From Erysipelotrichaceae bacterium (GTDB taxonomy: Bacteria > Bacillota_I > Bacilli_A > RFN20 > CAG-826): a DNA stretch of 9,152 bases. The notes under the pieces are model-generated. The model saw nothing but the letters and a program-made list of their open reading frames with translations. It ran no database searches and was not told the origin of the DNA. The stretch covers positions 1 through 9,152 of the forward strand of contig JAAYDH010000050.1 in assembly GCA_012729405.1 (NCBI GenBank), given 5' to 3'. Of this stretch, positions 1 through 6,115 are shown one piece after another (within the stretch, counting starts at the first letter, position 1; the number at the start of each line of letters is the position of its first letter). The translations under genes and the position numbers were made by a program.

Positions 1-73
1 ATCCTCTAGGCGATTCGAACGCCTGACCTACGGCTTAGAAGGCCGTTGCTCTATCCAGCTGAGCTAAGAGGAC
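1..73 (-). tRNA. tRNA-Arg (anticodon UCU), 3' end cut by window edge
   Basis: Read on the minus strand, the sequence folds as a full cloverleaf. It has a 7-bp acceptor stem starting GTCCTCT, U8-A9, a D arm GCTC/GAGC with a 9-nt loop, a 5-bp anticodon stem ACGGC/GCCGT around loop CTTCTAA, a 5-nt variable loop and a T arm AGGCG/CGCCT with loop TTCGAAT. The anticodon is TCT, so it decodes AGA (Arg). The window begins at nucleotide 72, so the discriminator base and any encoded CCA lie outside. The terminal acceptor pair is a G1-U72 wobble rather than G-C. It lies 77 bp downstream of uvrC on the same strand and has its own promoter. Confidence 0.96.
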
Positions 74-86
74 ATGTGCGAAATCT

Positions 87-115
87 ATCTTAACGATATG
101 AGGGACTTTTTTCAA
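87..115 (-). promoter_or_regulatory. Sigma-A-type promoter for tRNA-Arg
   Basis: On the minus strand, TTGAAA (110-115, 5 of 6 matches to TTGACA) is followed after exactly 17 bp by TAAGAT (87-92, 4 of 6 matches to TATAAT). Transcription should start a few bases before the mature tRNA 5' end at 73. This gives the tRNA an independent promoter although it lies behind uvrC. I see no convincing terminator between uvrC and the tRNA, so read-through from the repair genes may also contribute. Confidence 0.7.
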
Positions 116-150
116 GAAATAATACAATTAACTTCGATGTATCGATTTTT

Positions 151-1902
151 CTACTCGTGTAGTTTTTGATAGATAGCAATAGCAAGTGGGGAAGGTAGTA
201 TTTGTTCTAACTCTTCTACTGAAGCATTTTTAAGGAGATTAATGTCTGGATAAGCCCGATAGATCATCTCTTTTCTTCTTGGTCCTAAACCTTTGATGTT
301 ATCAAGAAGCGATGACTTCATAGCCTTACTTCTTTTCTCGCGATGGAAACTAATCGCAAAGCGATGAACTTCATCTTGCATACGAGTTAATAGAAAGAAT
401 AGCTTCTTATTTTCAAGTGGATATATCTCTCCTAGTTCATCCATTAAGCCTGCGGTTTGATGCTTATCATTCTTTGCTAAACCAAATAAGGGGATATCTA
501 CTTTTGCTTCTTTAAGAGCTTCTTTACCTGCGATTATTTGGTTCATACCACCATCAACGAGGATGAGATTAGGAAGTTTTTGTTCTTCAATAGACAAGCG
601 ATGATAATGACGATAGACAATCTCTTTCATTGATTGCAAATCATCGCGAGATTCTTGATGTTCAATCTTAAACTTACGATAGAGATTCTTATTAGGCTCC
701 CCATTAACAAAGGCCACCATCGCTCCGACAGGGGAGGAACCTTGTAAATGGGAGTTATCAAATAGTTCAATATGTAAAGGTGTGGGGATATTAAGAATTA
801 TCCCTAATTCTTCAAGCAACGCTAAATGATCAGCATCTAACTTAGCACTCAAAAAGAATTCATCTAAGGCGTTATCGGCATTTTGCTTTGCATTGATAAT
901 CAATTCGTGGAGGCGACCTCTCGTTACATTCACTAATGAAGTTTCTAATATTCCTCTTAGCTCACCGATAATCGCTGGTGAATTAATCACCACTTCTTTT
1001 GGCAAGGGATGCTTCTGGTAATATTGAGCGATTAAGTCCGCGACTTGCTCTTCGTTATCGCCGAACTCTTCGTTTACAAAGACGTTCTTGGCTAACAGCA
1101 ATCCTTTACGATAGATAAGGATGGCTAAAGCGAGATATCCATCGCGAGATGAATAAGCGAAGATATCGCGATCTTTATGGTCTTTATTTTCAACATTTTG
1201 AACGATGTTGATATGTTCAATCGATTGAAGAATCTTTTTATAATCATTGGCTTGTTCAAAATTAAGCGCATTACTCGCTTCTATCATCTTGGCTTTAATC
1301 TCGGCGATCTGCTTTTGGTTGTTCCCTTTCATAAACGATTTAATCTCTTCGCGAATCGCGGCGTGGGTCTCTTCGGGAATATCATTGATGCACGGGGCCA
1401 TGCATTGACCGAGATGGTAATAAAGGCATGGTGTGTTTGGTAATGATTTACATTTCCGAATCGGGAAGACTTTATTTAATAAGTCAATCATCTGATAAGC
1501 CGCCCCGCTATTGGGGAAGGGACCAAAGTATTCATATTTATTATCTTTGTCGTTTCGTTTGATGACTAAATAGGGATGACCTTGTTTCTTTAAAGCGATA
1601 TACGGGTAGTGGCTGCCATCCTTTAAAAGGATATTAAAACGCGGGTAGTGTTTCTGAATCAAATTCATCTCCAAGATGAGAGCTTCTTTCTCGTTCTTGG
1701 TGATAATCGTATCAAAGTGATCCACTAATGTAACCATACGAAAGACTTTCCCGCTTTGTGGGCGGAGGAAATATTGACTGACGCGTTTTTGCAAGTCTTT
1801 GGCTTTGCCAACATAGATAATCGTATTATCTTTGTCGTACATCAAATAGACACCGGGAAGGTGTTTAAGGTTATCAATTAGAGTTCTAATTTTCTCGGTC
1901 AT
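151..1902 (-). CDS. uvrC: UvrABC excinuclease subunit C
   Basis: Dual-incision nuclease of nucleotide excision repair. It joins UvrB at damaged DNA in the cytoplasm and cuts on both sides of the lesion. The 583-residue protein is near the family length of about 600. In order it shows: the GIY-YIG domain (GVYLMY at 17-22, IIYVGKAKDLQKR at 28-40, likely metal-binding Glu78) for the 3' cut; four cysteines at 151, 159, 167 and 171, the pattern seen in UvrC proteins that carry an iron-sulphur cluster; a UVR domain for UvrB contact near 195-230; the RNase H-like endonuclease domain with a likely Asp382 (ELFDNSH), Asp450 (LVDGG), His513 triad for the 5' cut; and a C-terminal helix-hairpin-helix (about 532-570). 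The ATG overlaps the mutS2 TGA stop as ATGA and has no Shine-Dalgarno, which suggests translational coupling. It ends with TAG. Identification is secure. Confidence 0.98.
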   Translation of the reverse strand: MTEKIRTLIDNLKHLPGVYLMYDKDNTIIYVGKAKDLQKRVSQYFLRPQSGKVFRMVTLVDHFDTIITKNEKEALILEMNLIQKHYPRFNILLKDGSHYPYIALKKQGHPYLVIKRNDKDNKYEYFGPFPNSGAAYQMIDLLNKVFPIRKCKSLPNTPCLYYHLGQCMAPCINDIPEETHAAIREEIKSFMKGNNQKQIAEIKAKMIEASNALNFEQANDYKKILQSIEHINIVQNVENKDHKDRDIFAYSSRDGYLALAILIYRKGLLLAKNVFVNEEFGDNEEQVADLIAQYYQKHPLPKEVVINSPAIIGELRGILETSLVNVTRGRLHELIINAKQNADNALDEFFLSAKLDADHLALLEELGIILNIPTPLHIELFDNSHLQGSSPVGAMVAFVNGEPNKNLYRKFKIEHQESRDDLQSMKEIVYRHYHRLSIEEQKLPNLILVDGGMNQIIAGKEALKEAKVDIPLFGLAKNDKHQTAGLMDELGEIYPLENKKLFFLLTRMQDEVHRFAISFHREKRSKAMKSSLLDNIKGLGPRRKEMIYRAYPDINLLKNASVEELEQILPSPLAIAIYQKLHE

Positions 1903-4205
1903 GATTTAAAAGTGACAACCGTCGCTCCTCCACCACCTTCATGGATATCTCCGGGACGATAGGTAACATCTTTTTGAGCATCGAGATAATCCCTAGTCAT
2001 CTTGCGGAGGATACCGCTACCAAAGCCGTGGATGATGCGGACTTGGCTGAGGTGCTTAATCCGACAATTATCTAAGTATTTAATGAGTTTTTCTTTTGCT
2101 TCATCCGCTCGTAAGCCGATGATGTTGAGTTCAAGGCCAACATCCAGATTGAGAATCTCGTCATATCGCTGAGTTGTTTTCGGTTTTGATTCGATATGGG
2201 GTCGATCGACTTTATGGAGTTTTTTGACTTCGACATCGAAAGCGAGACCATTGTCGCCGATGACATGGGCTTTTTCGCCTTTGATACGGATAACTTTGCC
2301 ATTAATCCCGAAACTAGGTAATGAGACATAGTCTCCTGTTTCAATCTTCTCATCATAGATGATTGCTTCCGGATTAGTCTTCAAATCGTCAAGTTGACGT
2401 TTCAGTTCGATAACTTCGTGGAGTTTAACTCCGTCTTTTTTGAGCATCGATAAAATCTCATCAACTTGTTCTTTTGCTTCAGAGATAATTTGTTCTTTCT
2501 CATCTTGAACATCTTCTAATAAGTTATCGCGACGAGTCTTGAGTTTTTCTTCCTCTTTCAGTAGTCGCTTTTCTTTTTCTTCGAGTTCCCTCTTTGTCTT
2601 ATCCAGTTCATCGGTAAGAATCGTTTTTTCTTTAATTTTCTTTTCAAGGATACCTAATAAGGTAGTCGTATCATTTTGATTGTTATTTGATAAAAATCCT
2701 CGCGCTTCCTTGATGATTACATCAGGGATTCCGTATCGCGTCGCGACATCTAGAGCATAGCTATGTCCAGTGGAACCAAGTTTGAAGCGATAAGTTGGAA
2801 CTAGTTTCTCTTCATCAAAGATCATCGAAGAGTTCTCGATGTTCTCGCTGATAAAAGCATATTCCTTTAAGGCGTCAAAGTGGCTGGAGAGCATAGCAAA
2901 GACACCTTTTGATTCTAAAAACTTAGTAATCGCTAAAGCGAGGGCTTCACCTTCGCGAGGAGCGGTTCCGGTTCCTAGTTCATCCAAAAGAACTAAATCA
3001 TTCTTAGAGGCGAGTTTGACAATCTCGCTGATATGGGACATATGAGCGGAGAAAGTCGATAGGTTATCACTTAATGACTGATTATCTCCGATATCGATAT
3101 AAATATGAGGGAAATAACCGAGGATAGCTTTTTGAGCAGGGACAGCCAGTCCACATTGATTCATCAACACTAAAATACCGACAGTCTTTAGTGAGACGGT
3201 CTTGCCTCCCGCATTAGGTCCAGAGATAATGACAATTCGCTTCTCTTCATCGAGGCGAAATGAGTTAGCGATGACTTTATTCGCTGGGATTAGTGGATGG
3301 CGAGCTTTTTGAATATCGAGATGGCGAGTTGGCGAATAAATAGCTACTTCCCCATCTATCTCCTTTGCGTATAACGCTTTCGCGCTTAAGAAATCAAAGT
3401 CAGCGATGATTTGATTATTATTGATAATCTCTCCTTCTTGAAGGAGGACTAAAGCGGTTAAGGCTTTTAAGATTTTTCGGCATTCTTCGTTTTCTTCTAC
3501 TTTCAATGAAGTGAGCTCGTTATTAATCTGAACGATTTCCACCGGTTCGATGAACGTCGTTGCTCCACTATCGGAGATGTCATAGACAATACCTAACACT
3601 TTATTCTTATCGACGGTTTTAACCGGTAAGACGAAGTGGCCATCACGAATGGTCGCATTACTATCATTGAGAAACCTGCTATAGGTAAGAGAAAGGCTCG
3701 CCACTCTCTCGTGGAGAGTCGCTTCCGCTTTCTTAATCTTCTTGCGAATATCATATAGCTCAGGAGTCGCTTTATCAGCGATGGTCAAGGAATTAGTGAT
3801 GACCCGATGAATTTCCTTCTCTAGGCTGCTTAAATCGACGAATTTCGCCACTTTGGCTTTAATGAGAGGATAGAGCAAATCGATTTTCTCGATGAATTTA
3901 GCAATTTTTTGACTGGTAATCACATCTTCGGCGATTAAGTTTAAATCACGAGGAGTGAGTAAAGCCGTCTTCTTGGCCGTCTCGATGAGATATAAAGCGT
4001 TCGCGCTGGTGGCGATGGGCATCACTCCATAACGGACGATTATTGACATCACTTCTTTTAAATCTTCGAGAGAGGATTGAACTTGCTCACTAGTTGAAAA
4101 CATCGTTAACTCGTCGATATATTCTTTGCCGAGTTCAGTTTTCGCATATTCAAGCAATTTTTCCTTGATCCGGTGGATTTCAAATGTCTGATAGATATCT
4201 TGCAT
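1899..4205 (-). CDS. mutS2: MutS2 family ATPase/Smr endonuclease
   Basis: MutS2 proteins are not mismatch repair factors. They act on recombination intermediates and, in Bacillus, on collided ribosomes. From the upstream in-frame ATG at 4223 the protein would be 774 residues. I prefer the ATG at 4205 (768 residues), because MQDIYQTFEIHRIKE matches where family members begin and a -10 element covers the extra codons. In 774-residue numbering: MutS-like clamp/lever region to about 325; Walker A GPNAGGKT (335-342); a SLSDNLSTFSAHM segment (383-395); Walker B LVLLDELGTGT (410-420); a charged coiled coil (about 523-615); a KOW-like segment (about 625-670); C-terminal Smr domain (about 692-774) with HGFGSG (732-737). 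Oddities: the Smr motif usually written LDLRG is LNIIG here (699-703), and the residue after GTGT is Ala421 where Asp is usual. The TGA stop overlaps the uvrC start, so the two genes form an operon. Confidence 0.96.
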   Translation of the reverse strand: MQDIYQTFEIHRIKEKLLEYAKTELGKEYIDELTMFSTSEQVQSSLEDLKEVMSIIVRYGVMPIATSANALYLIETAKKTALLTPRDLNLIAEDVITSQKIAKFIEKIDLLYPLIKAKVAKFVDLSSLEKEIHRVITNSLTIADKATPELYDIRKKIKKAEATLHERVASLSLTYSRFLNDSNATIRDGHFVLPVKTVDKNKVLGIVYDISDSGATTFIEPVEIVQINNELTSLKVEENEECRKILKALTALVLLQEGEIINNNQIIADFDFLSAKALYAKEIDGEVAIYSPTRHLDIQKARHPLIPANKVIANSFRLDEEKRIVIISGPNAGGKTVSLKTVGILVLMNQCGLAVPAQKAILGYFPHIYIDIGDNQSLSDNLSTFSAHMSHISEIVKLASKNDLVLLDELGTGTAPREGEALALAITKFLESKGVFAMLSSHFDALKEYAFISENIENSSMIFDEEKLVPTYRFKLGSTGHSYALDVATRYGIPDVIIKEARGFLSNNNQNDTTTLLGILEKKIKEKTILTDELDKTKRELEEKEKRLLKEEEKLKTRRDNLLEDVQDEKEQIISEAKEQVDEILSMLKKDGVKLHEVIELKRQLDDLKTNPEAIIYDEKIETGDYVSLPSFGINGKVIRIKGEKAHVIGDNGLAFDVEVKKLHKVDRPHIESKPKTTQRYDEILNLDVGLELNIIGLRADEAKEKLIKYLDNCRIKHLSQVRIIHGFGSGILRKMTRDYLDAQKDVTYRPGDIHEGGGGATVVTFKS

Positions 4206-4211
4206 GCTAAT

Positions 4212-4220
4212 AGCATACCA
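4212..4220 (-). promoter_or_regulatory. Extended -10 promoter of mutS2 (leaderless candidate)
   Basis: On the minus strand, TG-G-TATGCT (4220 down to 4212) is an extended -10 element whose hexamer matches TATAAT at 4 of 6 bases. Six bases separate the hexamer from the ATG at 4205, so the predicted start of transcription coincides with the start codon. No convincing -35 is present and there is no Shine-Dalgarno before either possible ATG. This argues for a leaderless mRNA and for the 4205 start. It is a prediction from spacing only. Confidence 0.45.
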
Positions 4221-4227
4221 CATTCAA

Positions 4228-4241
4228 TTTATTGCAATAAA
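4228..4241. promoter_or_regulatory. 14-bp perfect palindrome between mutS2 and rnhC
   Basis: TTTATTGCAATAAA is a perfect palindrome of 14 bp. Its centre (4234.5) is within half a base of the midpoint between the mutS2 ATG at 4205 and the rnhC ATG at 4263. The core TTGCAA is self-complementary and resembles a weak -35 in either direction, though its distance from the proposed -10 elements (13-14 bp) is too short for normal use. It could be a dimeric-repressor operator or a shared promoter centre. I do not recognise the binding protein. Confidence 0.5.
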
Positions 4242-4245
4242 GTTC

Positions 4246-4256
4246 TATGATACTAT
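4246..4256 (+). promoter_or_regulatory. Promoter of rnhC (extended -10, leaderless candidate)
   Basis: TG-A-TACTAT (4248-4256) is an extended -10, with the hexamer matching TATAAT at 4 of 6 bases. It ends six bases before the rnhC ATG, so transcription would begin at or next to the start codon. The overlapping TATGAT at 4246-4251 (5 of 6), with a weak TTCAAT 17 bp upstream, is an alternative that would leave a leader of about 5 nt. Either way there is no room for a Shine-Dalgarno, and none is visible. Confidence 0.5.
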
Positions 4257-4262
4257 ATTGAT

Positions 4263-5183
4263 ATGAAACCAATCGTCAGTCTCACTGTGGATGATATAAC
4301 CCTTGCTAGAATCAAGGAATATTACGCTGATTATCAAGTTAATAATGAAGGCGAATACATCGACTTTTACGCTATCTATAACGATGTGGTAATCACCGCT
4401 TATCTTTCGAAGAAAGCGCGACACAAAATCACCTTCTTAGGATTCGGCGCTTTAAGCGAAGCACGCAAGTTTGACGAAAACGCTGGATTAGTGGAAAAGG
4501 AATATCAACCGAAGAAAGAATGGATTTACTTCGGCGATCAAATCGGAAGCGACGAAGTCGGTGTTGGTGATTTTGTTTTGCCGATGATTGTGGTGGCCGC
4601 CTTTGTTTCTGAATCAGATGTCGATGAACTGATTAAACTGGGAGTCAAAGACTCAAAGCAGTTAGATGACAAGACGATTATGGAACTAGGTTTGATTATC
4701 ACTAAGAAGTTCAAATTCTCCAAACTCACGATCAGCAATGAGAAATATAACGAGATTGTCGCCAAAGGCGATAACATCAATTCAATCAAGGCGAAGATGC
4801 ACAATCGGGCTTTGAACAACATGCATCAAGAATATCCTGATGTGATTAATATCTTTGTCGATCAGTTCGTCAACGAAAAGAAATATTACGAATATCTCGT
4901 TACCGGGAAAGATCCAATTCTTAAAGGGATTACTTTTAAGACGAAAGGCGAATCCTTATTCCCCTGTGTCGCTTTAGCGAGTATCATCGCTCGATATGCT
5001 TTCTTGAAAGAAAAAGAAGCACTTGAGAAGAAATACGAAATGGAATTCCCCTTTGGAGCCGGAAAAAAAGCCGATGCTTTCGCAACAGCTTTTATCGCTA
5101 AGTTCGGTCGAGACGAGTTTGATAAGATTGCCAAGCAGAACTTTGCTAACTTTCGTAACCTCGACTCAGTCACTTTAATTTAA
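4263..5183 (+). CDS. rnhC: Ribonuclease HIII
   Basis: Degrades the RNA strand of RNA-DNA hybrids in the cytoplasm, clearing R-loops and primer RNA. The 306 residues match the usual RNase HIII length. An N-terminal TBP-like substrate-binding domain (about 1-80) precedes the RNase H fold with IGSDEVGVGD (94-103), KDSKQL (129-134), FVDQF (198-202), TKGES (227-231) and CVALASIIARYAFLKE (235-250). The likely metal-binding set is Asp97, Glu98, Asp200 and Glu230. The N-terminal domain and the acidic set separate it from RNase HII. It is the only plus-strand gene here, divergent from mutS2 and convergent with rluD, whose 3' end it overlaps by 9 bp. It has no Shine-Dalgarno and is probably leaderless. 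In Bacillus, rnhC also lies near mutS2 and uvrC. The stop is TAA. Confidence 0.97.
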   Translation: MKPIVSLTVDDITLARIKEYYADYQVNNEGEYIDFYAIYNDVVITAYLSKKARHKITFLGFGALSEARKFDENAGLVEKEYQPKKEWIYFGDQIGSDEVGVGDFVLPMIVVAAFVSESDVDELIKLGVKDSKQLDDKTIMELGLIITKKFKFSKLTISNEKYNEIVAKGDNINSIKAKMHNRALNNMHQEYPDVINIFVDQFVNEKKYYEYLVTGKDPILKGITFKTKGESLFPCVALASIIARYAFLKEKEALEKKYEMEFPFGAGKKADAFATAFIAKFGRDEFDKIAKQNFANFRNLDSVTLI

Positions 5184-6080
5184 TTTATTCAAAATATCTT
5201 GGAAATATTGAGGAAGATCGATGGTAAACACCATCTCTTTTTTTGTGGTCGGATGGATAAGTTTGAGACTGACAGCGCATAAGAGCTGACCCGACTTGGT
5301 TAAGAGGTCGTAATTTTTGCCAGCATATAAGGGGTCACCTTCGAGCGGATGATTAATCGCCGTGAAGTGAACGCGTATCTGATGGGTGCGACCTGTCACT
5401 AAGTGACATTCCACTAAAGTGTGGTCAGTAAAACGTTTTTTTACATTAAAAAAAGTAATCGCTTCTTTGCCATTAACTTTGACTGGGGCCATCCTTTGAC
5501 GATGAATTGGATCTCTTCCAATTGGCATATCGATTTTCCCACTATTCTCTTTGATTTGACCTCTCACTAGAGCGAGATAAACGCGGGACATTGTGTGATC
5601 TTTCAATTGATCCGCTAAAAAGCGGTGAGCGTTATCGTTCTTTGCAACGCAAATAAGGCCACTCGTGTCTTTATCAATCCGGTGAACAATACCGGGACGA
5701 GCGACACCATTGATTCCACTGAGGTTCGTGCAGTGATGTAAAATCGCGTTAACTAAGGTATGTTCGTTATGTCCGGCGGATGGGTGAACCACTAGTCCTT
5801 TAGGCTTATTGATAATGAGAATATCATCATCCTCATATACGATATCAAGCGGGATATCTTCCTTAGCAATTTCAAGGGGTTTAATTTCAGGGATTTCTAA
5901 GGTAATCACATCGCCCACTCTAACCTTTAAAGATGGCTTAGCGGGTTTGTCATTGACGAGGCAGTGGCCATCATCAATAAGCTTAGAGATGTAGGTACGA
6001 GAAAAGGACGGTTCGATAAGCGCAATGGCTTTATCGAGACGCAGTCCGTTTTCCTTTGCTTGTATGGTGTAATATTTCAT
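5175..6080 (-). CDS. rluD: RluD-family 23S rRNA pseudouridine synthase
   Basis: Converts uridines of 23S rRNA to pseudouridine during large-subunit assembly. The exact target sites cannot be read from sequence, and RluC/RluD paralogues are similar. The protein is 301 residues. It has an N-terminal S4 RNA-binding domain (about 12-65), the catalytic domain from about 85, with INKPKGLVVHP (89-100), the signature HRIDKDTSG (133-141) containing the catalytic Asp136, and VTGRTHQIRVH (228-238) near the active site. It starts 32 bp after the lspA stop, as in Bacillus lspA-ylyB, so it is probably the third gene of the ileS-lspA-rluD transcript. The ATG fits the family N-terminus but has no recognisable Shine-Dalgarno. 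The TAA stop lies inside the 3' end of rnhC on the other strand. Confidence 0.95.
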   Translation of the reverse strand: MKYYTIQAKENGLRLDKAIALIEPSFSRTYISKLIDDGHCLVNDKPAKPSLKVRVGDVITLEIPEIKPLEIAKEDIPLDIVYEDDDILIINKPKGLVVHPSAGHNEHTLVNAILHHCTNLSGINGVARPGIVHRIDKDTSGLICVAKNDNAHRFLADQLKDHTMSRVYLALVRGQIKENSGKIDMPIGRDPIHRQRMAPVKVNGKEAITFFNVKKRFTDHTLVECHLVTGRTHQIRVHFTAINHPLEGDPLYAGKNYDLLTKSGQLLCAVSLKLIHPTTKKEMVFTIDLPQYFQDILNKLN

Positions 6081-6095
6081 ATTATTGAAACTAAG

Positions 6096-6115
6096 TATCT
6101 ACTAGTTATCTACTA
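6096..6115. repeat. 9-bp tandem direct repeat between lspA and rluD
   Basis: TATCTACTA occurs at 6096-6104 and again at 6107-6115, separated by two bases. The second copy contains the lspA stop codon (TAG on the minus strand), which is followed directly by another in-frame TAG. The repeat occupies much of the 32-bp gap. It may be a small duplication. I see no hairpin and no clear promoter in it. Confidence 0.6.

Noticed and set aside
151..175. CTAC-TCGT-GTAG followed by five T on the plus strand, resembling a rho-independent terminator
   Set aside because: The stem is only 4 bp and there is no plus-strand gene ending there. On the minus strand, where uvrC ends, the hairpin is followed by A rather than T, so it cannot terminate uvrC.
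1177..1443. Plus-strand open frame of 88 codons inside uvrC
   Set aside because: It is antisense to well-conserved uvrC codons and has no family resemblance or ribosome binding site. It is a shadow frame.
1899..1901. TGA read as Trp (Mycoplasma code)
   Set aside because: MutS2 ends at its normal family C-terminus at this TGA, and all Trp codons checked in ileS and mutS2 are TGG.
2072..2356. Minus-strand open frame overlapping the mutS2 C-terminus in another frame
   Set aside because: The mutS2 frame is intact through the Smr domain, so this is neither a frameshift fragment nor a separate gene.
4206..4223. Upstream in-frame ATG for mutS2 at 4223, adding MWYAIS
   Set aside because: The extra residues do not fit the family N-terminus, there is no ribosome binding site, and a plausible -10 element overlaps these codons. 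It is kept only as an alternative.
4538..5173. Two minus-strand open frames of about 95 codons opposite rnhC
   Set aside because: They are Ser/Ala-rich complements of a conserved RNase HIII sequence, and no start signals were seen.
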